The position numbers and the translations under genes were made by a program. Below, piece by piece: positions 9,636-21,073 of a stretch of DNA of 64,000 nt. The notes under the pieces were generated by a model. It was given only the letters and a program-made list of their open reading frames with translations. It ran no database searches and had not been told where the DNA came from. This DNA comes from Flectonema sp. DT1601 (Eukaryota > Euglenozoa > Diplonemea > Diplonemida > Diplonemidae). How positions within the stretch are numbered: the stretch's first letter is position 1; the number at the start of each line of letters is the position of its first letter. The stretch spans positions 1,488,001 to 1,552,000 of the forward strand of contig OZ025783.1 in the NCBI GenBank assembly GCA_964019425.1. The letters are read 5' to 3'.

Positions 9636-11306
9636 ATGGACAGCCCCACTACTTCCTGGACTCTGACTGGTGGTCAACTCGGGTTCTTCTTTGGGTACAC
9701 TATTATTGTATTACTGTGGGCGTACAGCTGCTGGTTGAAGAAGACTGTAAAAGCAACGACATCGCCGAGAGTTAGTGATGAAGAAATTATAATAGAGACT
9801 GCACAACCAACAACAGAAGAAATTTCACCTGAAGAAGTACAACTCATAAGTATGAATAATCCAGTAAGCAAAGTTTTATCATTAAATAAAACTACGCTAC
9901 TGGAACACAGTATGGCCTTGCAGTGGATGGCTGAATTTGGAGGACATTTGCTATTTTACTTTCTCTGTGATCGAACATCTATAATGAAATCGGGAGAAAA
10001 GAATTATTCTCGCGATGTATTCTGGTTTATATACATATTATTAGTAGCGTACAACCTTGTGATGTGTGTTAAGGAAGGAAAGGCTCCTTCATATTTAAAT
10101 AGAGATCAAACGGAGGAATGGAAGGGTTGGATGCAAGTCTTATTTTTAATGTATCATTATTTTGAAGCTAAAGAGCAGTACAGCAGTATCAGACTTTATA
10201 TTGCAGCTTATGTTTGGATGACGGGTTTTGGTAATTTTTCTTTTTACTACATCAGAAAAGACTTTAGTTTTACGCGATTCGTTCAAATGCTTTGGAGGCT
10301 TAATTTTTTAGTATTTTGGGTTTGCATTGTTTTGGGAAACAGCTACATGCTGTACTACATTTGTCCGATGCACACGATATGGACCATTGCTGTTTACCTT
10401 GTTCTCTTGGTGGGCAATAACTTTAACACTGACAATACAGTCATACTTTTAAAAATCACATTGTCATTCGTGATGGTTTTTGGATTATTTTTCAGTCAAG
10501 ACTTCTTTTATTCAATGTGGAAACCTCTAACAGCCATCGTAGGATACGTAAATCCTGCAAACCCATCAGTACATCCAATGCATGAGTGGTTTTTTAGAGC
10601 TGGGTTAGACAGGTATGTTTGGATCGTGGGTATGATTTGCGCTAATTTTCATCCAAAAACTGAGTCGACACTCATTTGGATTGATAATTTGCCAACAACG
10701 AGTAAGGTTACGATTCGATTTGGAATCGTAGCATTCTTATTATCTGTTGGATACTACTGGTATATCTCTGTTTTTATTCTTCCAAAACGAGAATACAACG
10801 CCTTGCATCCGTACACTTCTTGGATTCCAATAATAATTTTTATCATTCTTCGAAACTTGACTCCTTGGCTTCGGATGAGATCTTTAACACTATTCTCTTG
10901 GCTTGGTAAGATCACTTTAGAAACTTACATTGGACAGTTCCACATTTGGCTTCATACTGGAATTCCTGATGCCCAACCAAAGGCCTTAATGACTGTAGTC
11001 AGTGGGTACCCGGTATGTTATTTGTGTTATTATTGTGTGTCAGAAATCATTTTTTTTTTACAAAAAAAAAAAAAAAAAAAAAAACAGCTCCTGAACTTCA
11101 TGGCTACTACTCCCGTGTATATTTATGTGTCGTACAGACTGTTTATGCTAACTAACGAATTAAAATTTCATTTGTTGCCTTCTGGTAGTCAAAGAAATTT
11201 GTACAGAAATTTACTTTTGGTAACCCTCACCTGGACAGCGTGCTATACCGTGGGACTCTGTCTCAGAATGTTTTTAGATTATCAAAATCAAAGTACAGGC
11301 GGATAA
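9636..11306 (+). CDS. CAS1/RWA-type polytopic O-acetyltransferase (two exons)
   Basis: A multi-pass enzyme of the Cas1 acyltransferase family, which moves acetyl groups onto glycans in the Golgi (CASD1 acetylates sialic acid, plant RWA proteins supply acetyl for wall polymers). Exons are 9636-11012 and 11088-11306, giving about 531 residues. Diagnostic motifs: HEWFFRAGLDRYVWIVGM and WLGKITLETYIGQFHIWL, plus roughly ten hydrophobic segments. The N-terminal lumenal SGNH catalytic domain of CASD1 is absent, so the layout is RWA-like. The intron is exactly 75 nt and has no stop, so unspliced RNA would encode an insert with seven lysines; splicing restores the membrane segment after GYP. The ATG at 9636 follows a CTTCTACAG acceptor at 9625; the frame upstream opens with GTG only. 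Confidence 0.85.
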   Translation: MDSPTTSWTLTGGQLGFFFGYTIIVLLWAYSCWLKKTVKATTSPRVSDEEIIIETAQPTTEEISPEEVQLISMNNPVSKVLSLNKTTLLEHSMALQWMAEFGGHLLFYFLCDRTSIMKSGEKNYSRDVFWFIYILLVAYNLVMCVKEGKAPSYLNRDQTEEWKGWMQVLFLMYHYFEAKEQYSSIRLYIAAYVWMTGFGNFSFYYIRKDFSFTRFVQMLWRLNFLVFWVCIVLGNSYMLYYICPMHTIWTIAVYLVLLVGNNFNTDNTVILLKITLSFVMVFGLFFSQDFFYSMWKPLTAIVGYVNPANPSVHPMHEWFFRAGLDRYVWIVGMICANFHPKTESTLIWIDNLPTTSKVTIRFGIVAFLLSVGYYWYISVFILPKREYNALHPYTSWIPIIIFIILRNLTPWLRMRSLTLFSWLGKITLETYIGQFHIWLHTGIPDAQPKALMTVVSGYPVCYLCYYCVSEIIFFLQKKKKKKKQLLNFMATTPVYIYVSYRLFMLTNELKFHLLPSGSQRNLYRNLLLVTLTWTACYTVGLCLRMFLDYQNQSTGG

Positions 11307-12000
11307 AGGGAAAATAAAATAGATATCGTTTATTGTCGTATTTGAAAGCATGTGTTGCACACCCCGTGAATTTTGTGTTTCGCTTGTGCTGCTGCAATGT
11401 TGCTGAATAATGTAGGCAATCCTAGAGAGGGTGTATGGAAAAAGTTGCCAACTGTTTATATAAGAAGATTATTCCCACCCTTTTTTTTTTGTTTTTTTGT
11501 ACCGACAAAGTCGGAGAAGAAACTATTCAGATTAAGAGCCGTTATTTGTTCCTGTGCGTCAGTCTGCGAGGCCTATCTGAATGGTTGTCTTTTGAATTGA
11601 ATCGATTCTCAAGAACATTGCTCTTTTAGTTAGCACCTCAATTCTTTTTTTTTTTTTTTCCTTCTGAATAGACGGTTTGTGTTAAAGCAAATCTATATCA
11701 AAAAAGTTTATTCTGAACTGAACCATTCCTTCTGAACTTATCGCTTCCTTCACGGGAGTTAATACTGCCCTAATTAGTCTTGTTAGGGGGGTTTACCTTT
11801 TTAGATAAAAAGCAAAGATGGGTAATTTCGTCCTGCCTTCTTCTGAGACGATACACTTTATCTTATTCGACAATGCGTATCGAGACTAGTTTATTTAACC
11901 CTTAAAAAATATGAAAAGACGATGCTGTTATTTTCCTTAACCAACTTCTGACACTTCCACCACAGGCAATAATTATAATGAAAAACTAAAGAAGAGAGAG
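11307..12000. other. Intergenic spacer
   Basis: About 690 bp with T runs and a small hairpin CCGAC-AAA-GTCGG near 11501-11513. Short frames near 11373-11629 look random. The probable acceptor CTTCCACCACAG ends at 11965, 35 nt before the next ATG. Confidence 0.5.
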
Positions 12001-14890
12001 ATGTTAGTACCAGTAGGGAGGTCAGTTTCTCCTTTAGCCAATGGTTCTGTTGGAAAACATAACATCCGACAGATTGATGGGACTCTGTTGCCGATTATCA
12101 GACCTGCAGATAGGCGAAGGGCAAGAAAAAGAAAACCTGGAGGGTTGAGAGTAGTTCATGGAGATAAACGTCCAAATTACGAAATAGAAACTGCTGCGAG
12201 TGAAATAAAAGCACGAGCAAAGTACGCTCCTCCGCTACTTACATACGACGTGCATGAGAAGAGTCCTTGTGGATCACCTAAGGAAAAAGATAGAAAATCA
12301 ACTTCAGAAAGCAAAGAGTTAGCATTTAACATCCTACAGCAATCTATTGAAACTGCTACTAACATGATGGAAACAGATATTCAAAATAGTGAAACGCTCG
12401 ACGACATTTGGGACATGATGGGAAGCTGGCTTGGCCGTTTGAAACAAACAAAAGAAGTCGCTGCATGCCTCCGCTACGTCGAAGAGTATTTTTGGAACAT
12501 CATAAAAACAACAGAATCTTTGACAAAGCCCTGCCTACAACGATGTACGGGAATAGTATTTGTTCTGAATCAAATATTAGCAATGTTTGGGAAGCTTCTG
12601 CCAACGGCAGTACCTCTTCTGGAAGTTCTACGCACAGAGCTTTATAATGTTATTTATCTCCGTCCTCTAGACCGTTCGCTGCTGCCTCAGTTAGTATGCG
12701 GAGATGATGCAAAAAATAGTACTTTGCGTTCCCCAGAATGTCAATCCTTAGGTTCAACTCCGAGTTTTTCCCTCGGCACTTCAGAAGTTGGTAAATCAGC
12801 AGTCTCAGCACTGCGCGACAAAAAAACATTCTTCCAATCGACAAGAATGTTAGCTCAACGACTATCGGGAACAAAGCAAACTGCTGACGCTTTTTCTTTG
12901 CAGCGAGACAAGGAGACAATTGTTTTAGAACGAGTCATATCTGTTTGGCAGCAGCAATTGATTGGGAGACTGTTTTGTGGTTGGAGGGCTTTAAGGACGA
13001 TTCGGTTGCGCGAAACACAAGAAGCAGAACGAGGAAACAATGCTACAAAGAGAACACTTCTTGTAGAAAATGCTCTGCAAGCATCTCGTGTGCAAGAGCG
13101 ACTCTACCAAAAACAGATTCTTGAAATTGAACGAATGCTATCGGATCAGGAGATGGTTGCCACCACTCTAGCTAATAAGCAATCATCACAAATAGCGTCA
13201 CTGAAGAAGAAACTGGTCGAGTGTGAAGCTACCCTCGACAGAACTAGATCAGAGTCAACAAGAACTGTTCTGGAACTTGAAAAACGAGCAGAAGAAGTCC
13301 AACTTATGCTCCGCAAACTCACCGAAGTAGATTTCGAAACAGCCCAACGACTTAAAGTGGCTAGCATCATCAGCAGCGACAGACTTACAGAAGTCCAAAA
13401 GCTAAGCGCCTGGATTCAAGCACTTGTCCAAGAGCACTGTCTGTACACGCTGATGTATAAATTTGAAGGGTTTCAACAAGGAAGCAGACTACTCGATACG
13501 TTTTATCTTTTACTGAGTTCTATGTCACCACATCACTTGTCTCCTGAAAATTGTGCCAATCACATTCAAATTACAGAACCTGCAGAGAAGGCAACATCAC
13601 TTTTAAATGCCTGCACTACGTTGGGAATCACAACTAATGTGGAGGTTCATGAACTTACTGCGAGTAGTATTGAAGAGCAGGAGCAGTTGCCTCAGAACTT
13701 TCAATTATTTGTATCGTCGTTATTTCATAGATTCTGTAATGGTGATGGTCAGATAATCGTATTCCAATCGGCTAAACTTGATGAGGATTTCAGTGAATAT
13801 AACAATGAAGAAACTCATTCTATTAAAGACTGGAAAGGGAGGATTGATCGTAAACAGGCATTAACTGGAAAATGGAGAAATGTAGCTCACGCTATCGAAG
13901 TAAAATCATGGCTTGGTCTTAAGAAGAGAGATGATATAATAGGAGATGATCGTCAAGAATTCTTATTGTTTACATCTATTCATAAAGATCGAGTTAGTAA
14001 TTTATTCAATACCGTATCACCTAATCTGTCAGCGACAGTAATCGCTGAGCATTTATCAGAAGTTCAGGTGATTGTTGAGAAGAATTTTAAATCCTTACGA
14101 CGAGTATACTACTCGTATACATCAAAACGACCAGACAATAAAAAAACTGAACGAAGACTTACAAGCGATGAATTCTGGAGGCAGCTAACAGATGCTAAAA
14201 TATCCGCCAAGACATACACCCGACAGCAAATCGCAACTGCATTTGAAAAAGCTAATCGAGACTCGGATGAGTTCCTCGACCCCACAGAATGGATTGAAGC
14301 TCTTATATACATTTCATCTGGAATGAAACAGGGAGAGCACCTCAAGGATAAAGTTCATGTGTTAATAAATGATTATATTCTTGTGAACAGTAAGACAGTC
14401 CTGACTGATGAGTTTAAAAAGACTATTTACGGAGATGTAAAAGTCTCAGGTTTCCTACGTGAAAACAAACCACTCCTATCGGAATGTTTTACGAACTACT
14501 GCGACAGAAACAAGAGAGATAAGCGAAGCAATGCGAGTAAAGAATTAGACTTGTCGGAATTTACATCTTTGTTGTTTGATATTCCGCAATTTGAATCACC
14601 TTCAACCGAAATAATACGAGACATCTACAACAAGATTCTCGTAGAATTGTCAGGTTCTGCTCAAGGAATGCTCTTACATGAATTTACAGAAGCAATATGT
14701 GCTGTTGCATTCTATAAGAATCCAAGTCCATTTACAACAACGTTTTCAAAGGTATGATTGTTTATAGAAAGGCGTTATGAGAAAGAGGGGAAAAAAATAA
14801 TAATAATAATAGATTGAGCAGTTTATCGAAGTACACATGAATCAGCTACGAAGTCGATCTCGGCAGCAAAAAAAGAAAATGGATCGATGA
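12001..14890 (+). CDS. Coiled-coil protein with CH-like and EF-hand-like domains, probably cytoskeletal (two exons)
   Basis: Exons are 12001-14751 and 14813-14890, about 942 residues. The 61-nt intron (GTATGA donor, AATAATAG acceptor) joins in phase 0 to a basic tail of 25 codons ending KKKMDR; without splicing the frame stops at once. Order of parts: a basic N terminus (RRARKRKPGGLR); a helical domain around 100-220; a WQQQLIGRLFCGWRAL segment like an Sfi1/IQ repeat; a long coiled coil at about 340-460; a CH-like domain at about 465-590 (LSAWIQALVQEH, AEKATSLLNACTTLGIT, FQLFVSSLFHRF); and an EF-hand-like region at about 735-770 (FEKANRDSDEFLDPTEW). Such combinations occur in fimbrin-like and axonemal or basal-body proteins, so a microtubule or actin role is likely but unproven. 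Confidence 0.75.
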
Positions 14891-15199
14891 ACCATCTCAT
14901 TCTGAATACATATTTTGGAATGAAATCATTGTATGTTTTCTTACTGTTGTTTGTATCTGTGTTGCTACTTTCTCAAAGTTATTGTTTTGCATTGCTCTGT
15001 TTTCACAGTACGCATGCTAAATGGAAATGTGTTCTTTGTGTTGCCACGTAATCCAATGTTCATTCACCCCTCAGAAATCAGATTTAGTTTCGCGATAGAA
15101 AGCATCAAGAAATATAAAATCCGCTCGGTAGAAGATTAATGTTGCAGTGTAAGATTAATTTTATTTCTCACTTCCTATAGCATCATTATATCAATCAAA
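14891..15199. other. Short intergenic spacer
   Basis: About 310 bp. A 68-codon frame at 14933 has no recognisable content. The segment ends in ATTTCTCACTTCCTATAG at 15180, a strong pyrimidine-AG acceptor 19 nt before the ATIC start codon. Confidence 0.5.
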
Positions 15200-17094
15200 A
15201 TGACGGCAAAGCGCCCTGCTGAATCTGGAGCCGCTGACAAGAGGTCAAAGGCTGACAAGATGGCCCTCCTCTCTGTCTTTGACAAAACTGGACTCGTTGA
15301 CATTGGTAAGAGTCTCTCAGGCCTCGGATACACTCTTGTTGCCAGCGGTGGTACTTCAAAGAAGTTGAAGGAGGCTGGTCTCGCATGCCTTGACGTTGCT
15401 GACATCACCAAAGCACCAGAAATGCTTGGAGGACGTGTAAAGACTCTTCACCCTGCTGTTCACGGAGGTATCCTCGCTAAGGGTACCGACAGTGACATGG
15501 CTGAACTCGCCACCAGAGGATACAACCCAATCGAGTTAGTATTCTGTAACCTTTACCCATTCTTAGAAGTTACCAAGAAAGAAGGAGTTACCGTTCCACA
15601 GGCTGTTGAGGAAGTTGACATCGGTGGCGTTACTCTTCTTAGAGCTGCCGCAAAGAACCACGCCAGAGTGACTTGTATCTGTGATCCATCTGACTACACC
15701 AACATCGTTGAGGAGTTGAAGAAGGGAAGTGTTTCAGAGGCTACCCGTAAGAGACTCGCCGTGAAGGCATTCGAGCACACCGCTCAGTACGACGCTGCTA
15801 TCTCTCAGTGGTTCCGTAGCCAGTACCTCAGCAGCAACACTGAATCCCCTTACCAGATGCCACTCAGATACGGATGCAACCCTCACCAGAAGCCATCCCA
15901 GGTATGGTGTGAGAACCAACCACTTCCAGTTACTATTGCTTCAGGTTCCCCTGGTTATATTAACTTCCTTGATGCCCTTAACAGTTGGGCTCTTGTCTCA
16001 GAATTAAAGACTGCCCTCAACCTCCCAGCGGCTGCGTCATTCAAGCACGTTTCCCCAGCTGGAGCTGCTGTTGGTGTTCCTCTCACTCAAGAAGAGAAGA
16101 TCGTATGTCAGGTAACTGACTTGGAGTTGACTCCACTTGCTTCAGCCTACGCTAGAGCTAGAGGAGCTGACAGAATGTCTTCATTCGGAGATTGGGTTGC
16201 TCTCAGTGATGTTTGTGATGTCGCTACCGCGAAGATCATCTCAAGAGAAGTGTCAGACGGTGTGATCGCCGCTGGATACACTCCAGAGGCTCTTGAAATC
16301 CTCAAGAAAAAGAAGGGAGGAAAGTACACCTGTCTCATTATGGACCCAAGCTTCAAGCCAACTGAAATGGAGGTCAGAACTGTGTTTGGAATTCAGATGC
16401 AGCAGCCAAGAAACTCAGTAAAGATTTCTTCTGACTTGTTGAAGAATGTTTCCACCAAGAACAAGGAAGTTGGACCTGGTGAACGTGACCTTCTTGTTGC
16501 TGCCATTGCTGCTAAGTACACTCAATCAAACAGTGTTGTGTACGCACACAACGGAATGTGTGTTGGTATTGGTGCCGGACAGCAGTCGAGAATTCACTGC
16601 ACTAGATTGGCTGGTGAAAAGGCAGACAACTGGAGAATGAGATTCCACCCAACTGTCTTGGGTTTGAAATTCAAGAAGGTTAAGCGTGCTGACAAGTCTA
16701 ACGCAATTGACCTTTTTGTTACTGGTGAAGCTGCTGAGGCCAGCCAGGAAGAGAGAGACTCATGGGCAGCAAACTTTGAAGAAGTTCCAAAGTTCTTTAC
16801 CGCCGCTGAGAGAAAGGAATGGCTCGCTGGTGCAACTGACAGAGCCATTGCTTCAGATGCTTTCTTCCCATTCTCTGATAACATTCACAGAGCTCGTGCC
16901 TCAGGAGTCAAGTACGTTGTCGCTCCATCGGGTTCGAACAATGATCAGGTATGTGTTTGATGACTGAGAGTTATTACTGTTGTAGTTTTACACATTTCTT
17001 CAAAAAAAACAACTAAAAACAGGTCGTCATTGACACCGCTGACAAGTACGGAATGGTTATTTGCCACACAAACCTCAGATTGTTTCACCACTAG
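15200..17094 (+). CDS. ATIC: Bifunctional AICAR transformylase / IMP cyclohydrolase (two exons)
   Basis: This enzyme makes the last two steps of purine synthesis: AICAR is formylated with 10-formyl-THF and FAICAR is closed to IMP. Exons are 15200-16948 and 17023-17094, about 606 residues (human 592). The N-terminal MGS-like cyclohydrolase domain shows [14 protein letters not shown] and [12 protein letters not shown]; the transformylase domain shows [24 protein letters not shown] and [13 protein letters not shown]. The 74-nt intron has a GTATGT donor and an A-rich acceptor (AACTAAAAACAG). The 23 residues of exon 2 ([20 protein letters not shown], then FHH) are the conserved C terminus, so splicing is required. 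Codon third positions are GC-rich, suggesting strong expression. Leader acceptor ends at 15180. Confidence 0.97.
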
Positions 17095-17740
17095 ACCAAC
17101 AAGCATCGGTGGTAAGCTGTAATGTACTTTTCTTTCGCCTCTTTTCGTTCGTGTTGCTTTTATAAGAGCTTTGCGCTAGTGATATGGTAATATCCCGTCG
17201 TTGCCATCATTTCCCCCCTTTTTTTTCTTCTTTTTCGTCGAGTTTTTAAAAAAAAAATTCTCTCTTCATTTTTTTTTTTTTTTTGAATTTCAATTTCCCC
17301 TAAAATGGAATACAAGTGTGAATTTTTTTCAAGAAAAGGGGGTAGTTCCGATATGAACTTGGCCCTGCTTGCCAAGTTCCTTATGATGTTAAATTTCTTA
17401 ATTCAAATGTCCTGCTCACGCGCATACAATTGCAAGACAATGGATTTTTCCGTTTTTTTAAATTTTATTATTCTCCTTTCTTTATTTCTTTTCAAAGAGT
17501 TCTTGTAACTGATGGAAATAAAGTTGTAAGGAGCATTCCCGTTGCGTTTTCCCCCTTCCCTTCTTTTTTTTTAAATCTTTTTATTTCAGAGTTTTCTTTC
17601 TGAAGAATTCAAATAAAGAGAATGGTAGCTAATCAAGTAGCGTCAAGTGAATCATTTTAAAATACGAAGATTTAAATTTTTTTTTTATATTTTTATTTTA
17701 TGTACTATCAAACACAATATCAGTTAACAAATAACAAACA
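17095..17740. other. Intergenic spacer
   Basis: About 645 bp, T-rich, with several pyrimidine tracts and no believable gene. A frame at 17305 (67 codons) is low-complexity hydrophobic and was not called. Acceptor AG ends at 17723 before the next start. Confidence 0.5.
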
Positions 17741-17989
17741 ATGGGAAAAGCAAGACAAGGACCAGAACCAGGAGAAGATTACATGGTATACTTTGTAAGA
17801 GAATATGTTATACCGGGAATTGTATTCTTTTTTCTGGTACGCTACTTGTGGAGGAATGTCATAAAACCTTCAGCAGAAATAAAGATTTGGGAACAGTTAT
17901 CTTTCGATAACAAGGAAAGTAACGTCGAGGAATTAGAACAGGAATCAAACGAATTAGAAATTCCTGAAGAAGTAAAGAAGATGGAATAG
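17741..17989 (+). CDS. Small single-pass membrane protein, unknown
   Basis: An 82-residue protein. A short polar N terminus (MGKARQGPEPGEDYM) is followed by one membrane segment with aromatic edges (about residues 23-38, VIPGIVFFFLVRYLW), then a basic RNVIKP stop-transfer signal and an acidic helical tail (EELEQESNELEIPEEV). The ATG sits in ACAAACAATGG after an ACAATATCAG acceptor at 17723, the same arrangement as the other genes, which is the main reason to accept so short a frame. No family is recognised. It ends with TAG closely followed by an in-frame TGA. Confidence 0.6.
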   Translation: MGKARQGPEPGEDYMVYFVREYVIPGIVFFFLVRYLWRNVIKPSAEIKIWEQLSFDNKESNVEELEQESNELEIPEEVKKME

Positions 17990-18389
17990 TGACCTGAGTA
18001 GTAATAAGTGACACAGGCTTGTTGTTCCAGTAGAACTTCCACCAGTAGTAATCCCCTCGCTGTGATACAGTACCTCGGCTTTGAATGAGTTGCTCGTTAT
18101 TAGTTTATCAGATCGAAAGTTGCAATTCCCGTTGGTGACAAATGGAACGTGCTAAGTTCCATGCCTGCCAAACTTTGTCAATCAAAGTCAGCAGAAGCAC
18201 TCTCTTCTCTCACTGAAGATGAGTGAAAAGAGAGAAACACGACTCTCGCGGAAATGATTTTCTATATTTCAGTTTCTTACAAAAAAATAACGAAAACACC
18301 TAATCCGCAATGAGAGATGTTATTTAGTAATTAAACATAATTATCTTTATTATTTCAGTTACTTATACAACAGTCTGCACACATTTAAA
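17990..18389. other. Intergenic spacer with three hairpins
   Basis: About 400 bp. The 18142-18234 part holds three consecutive stem-loops, listed separately. A pyrimidine-AG acceptor (TTTATTATTTCAG) ends at 18358, with an alternative at 18373. Confidence 0.5.
18142..18234 (+). other. Cluster of three stem-loops
   Basis: Hairpin 1 (18142-18162) pairs ATGGAAC with GTTCCAT. Hairpin 2 (18173-18187) pairs CTTTG with CAAAG. Hairpin 3 (18200-18234) pairs a CT-rich arm with AGTGAAAAGAGAG over 13 positions with two mismatches and one wobble. It lies between the small membrane protein and MFSD12, as a 3' UTR structure or a small RNA would. I see no clear C/D or H/ACA boxes. Confidence 0.35.
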
Positions 18390-19961
18390 ATGCCGACCAC
18401 AGATATACATTCAGAGACGCAGTCTGTTATGAGTGAGAAGCCCCATCTTGATAGCGATGGCAAGGCTATTCCAGGAGAGAGAAAATTGCAAATGATCTAT
18501 GGATGTGGTCACATATTAAATGATTTGTGTGCTGCATCTTGGTTCAGTTATATGATCGTATTCTTTGAGAGAGTTGCATGTCTAGGACATGTTGAGGCTG
18601 GAGCACTTGTTCTAATTGGACAAGTAGTCGACGCAATCACAACACCTATTGTTGGAATTGGCTGCGATCTGTCCGCATCTAAAGCAACAGACGAACCAGG
18701 AGCTGGAGTATACAAACGACTCCCTTGGCATTTGGGAGGAAGTATTTTAGTTGTGTTGTCATTTCCGTATTTATTCATAGAAGATACGCAGTACACTTTC
18801 GGACACAGTCAGACTGAAGTCTTTACTTGGTACGCGATATTTGTTTCTTTATTTCAAATTGGTTGGGCAACAACACAAATTTCTCATCTGGCAATGATTC
18901 CAGACTTGTCAGCTGGTTGTTCAGTAAGAAGATCATCGTTGAATGCGACGAGATATGCAGCGACTGTTTTATCAACAGTCGCAGTGTACTGTGTTGCATG
19001 GGGTCTTCTTAGTAGCAACATGGGTGATGGAAGTGCTGATCCTACGCCAACAGACTCTTCGGGTCCGAATTCAGAGTTGACCAGAGCTAATCATATTGAG
19101 TTCAGAATTCTAGCGACTGCAATAGTCATAACTGGTACACTACTGTCACTTGTAATATTTCACGGAGGAATGCGTTCCACTCTCCGTCGCTGTGAGCACC
19201 TCAGACTTGACGAACTCACTTCACCAAAAGTAAAAAGCAACTCATCCAATACCGCCAAGACCTGGTTAACAAATTATAAGTTCTATTGCGTTGCTTCGAT
19301 GTACATGTGCACTCGTTTAATTGTGAACATCACACAGTCATATTTAGCTTTGTATTTGTTGGACACACTTCACATGGCTCGTACAGCAATTGCGACAGCA
19401 CCATTAGTGTTGTACGCGAGTAGTTTGATTGGAACGTTAGTAACAACAAAGATTCATAAGACGATTGGTGTCACTCCAACTTACGGAGTTGCGATTGTCG
19501 GTTGCATTGCTGCATCAGGTGGACTGTATATGGTTTCTGAAGATCAAAGCTGGATGGTATATCCATGTGTTTCTGTGTTTGGTTTCTTCTCTGCATTACT
19601 TATGATAAGCTGTTTATCATGTGTTGCTGGGCTTATTGGTGAACTTCCTGGATCAGCTTTCGTGTATGGAATCTTCTCTTTTACAGACAAACTCAGTAGC
19701 GGTGCAGCCATCATGATAATCCAATCAGTTAGTTTAGAAAATAGATTAATTGTCGGAGCATTTCCATTAGCAGTGTCGGTTGTGGCAGTTGTTGCTGTCT
19801 TGTTAATGAGAGTCTGTAGAAAACCAACAGCAGAAGACTTCTTTGCTTATAGCAAAGCAGAGACAGCAGAGAGTGATGACGATGATGACATCGTTCATGG
19901 AATTAGTGACTCTGATGATGACTGCCCCAGGAATACGCATGTAGATATTAACGGCCCATAA
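18390..19961 (+). CDS. MFSD12-like major facilitator (lysosomal cysteine transporter family)
   Basis: A 523-residue, 12-helix MFS carrier of the GPH-like subgroup. It strongly resembles MFSD12, the lysosome/melanosome protein needed for cysteine import: MIYGCGHILNDLCAASWFSY, VLIGQVVDAITTPIVG, WHLGGSILVVLSFPYLF and GWATTQISHLAMIPDL all have close counterparts there. The central loop (about 265-295) is polar and the C-terminal tail is acidic (DDDDD, DSDDDC), facing the cytosol. The start at 18390 follows acceptors at 18358 and 18373. Substrate is inferred from the family. The neighbouring SufS-like gene would give the cell two cysteine-related functions here, though the distance makes a functional link speculative. 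Confidence 0.85.
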   Translation: MPTTDIHSETQSVMSEKPHLDSDGKAIPGERKLQMIYGCGHILNDLCAASWFSYMIVFFERVACLGHVEAGALVLIGQVVDAITTPIVGIGCDLSASKATDEPGAGVYKRLPWHLGGSILVVLSFPYLFIEDTQYTFGHSQTEVFTWYAIFVSLFQIGWATTQISHLAMIPDLSAGCSVRRSSLNATRYAATVLSTVAVYCVAWGLLSSNMGDGSADPTPTDSSGPNSELTRANHIEFRILATAIVITGTLLSLVIFHGGMRSTLRRCEHLRLDELTSPKVKSNSSNTAKTWLTNYKFYCVASMYMCTRLIVNITQSYLALYLLDTLHMARTAIATAPLVLYASSLIGTLVTTKIHKTIGVTPTYGVAIVGCIAASGGLYMVSEDQSWMVYPCVSVFGFFSALLMISCLSCVAGLIGELPGSAFVYGIFSFTDKLSSGAAIMIIQSVSLENRLIVGAFPLAVSVVAVVAVLLMRVCRKPTAEDFFAYSKAETAESDDDDDIVHGISDSDDDCPRNTHVDINGP

Positions 19962-20375
19962 GCAGTCTAAAACACTATTGACATGCCTCTATTAATATGC
20001 GTTTCTGCTGACAGTGTATTCATCACTGACTCATCGCAACTGAACGAATCGGTAGCTCAGTCGCGTGATTTTGTCGATTTATTGACAATGCAATAATATT
20101 TAGCTCTCTCGCTGGTTTTGGTTTTTTTTTCTTCTTTTTTATCGTAAAAAAAAAAGAAAAAACCATACTTGTAATACCCTTTTGTTGATTTAATCGAATG
20201 TTTTTGATTTAATAGGTACAGTTCTTTCCCTCCCCTTTTTTTATTTTTATTTTTATTTTTATGCAATTAAGCGATTCAACCATAGCAAAGCTTTTTTTAA
20301 GTTTTGACGGTTCTTTTTTTGCTCCTGCTCTTTTAGCCTAATTTATCTTTAATTACTGTTATCAAGTAGCCTTCT

Positions 20376-20406
<31 letters not shown>

Positions 20407-20720
20407 GAATTTATTTTTTTTTCTTTTCGAGTTGCTTTGAAAAAAAAATGAAACAAACTAAAAAAAAAAAAAAAAAAAAAGAAAAATTGAAAAGGCCTCA
20501 CCCCAGGGCTTTGATGCCCGTCGTGAACGCTTTGATTTTGCGTTATATTGCGGACTACGTTATTTAACCTTTCTCTCTCTTTCCCATTTCCCACTTCGCG
20601 AAGGTTTTGTATGAAAGCTGACAATAGGCATACTGTGTTCATTATGCCCCGTCAGCCGAAGCTATAATAAAACAATCCTAATAAGATTGGGTCTAATTAC
20701 GTTGCTGTTGCCTCGTAGCT

Positions 20721-20747
20721 CTAGGGAGTTAACCCGATGCTCCCTAG
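20721..20747 (+). other. Perfect 8-bp hairpin
   Basis: CTAGGGAG pairs exactly with CTCCCTAG across an 11-nt loop. A second short hairpin (CAATC/GATTG) lies about 40-50 nt upstream. The surrounding ~120 nt (20640-20790) is free of homopolymers, unlike the rest of the region, so this may be a small structured RNA. Confidence 0.35.
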
Positions 20748-20792
20748 TTTGCTGTATCAGCGATGCACAGTACGCAATGTATTGGACTTCCT

Positions 20793-20820
20793 TATCTATC
20801 TATCTATCTATCTATCTATC
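20793..20820. repeat. TATC tetranucleotide microsatellite
   Basis: Seven uninterrupted TATC copies in non-coding DNA. Likely polymorphic. Confidence 0.95.
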
Positions 20821-21073
20821 TGTATTATCAAAGTTATGTAAGCAGTGAATCCGAATACTGTTTGTGACTTTTTTTGATAGAAGTTTTGTTGGATGCAAAC
20901 TTTCGAGAAAAAAAAAAAAGAAAAACGCGTAAGACGTTTTTTTTTTGTATCCGTGTCGGGGACTGTTCTTGATCTAACCATATGATTGTTGTCGGTAGAT
21001 TTGAAAAAACAAAAACAAAAAAAAAAGATAAAAAGATAAAACTCTCGTTAACTCTCGAGGGGAATAATGAAAT

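Noticed and set aside
20046-20090. tRNA-like GGTAGCTCAGTCG
   Set aside because: No T arm or acceptor stem around it.
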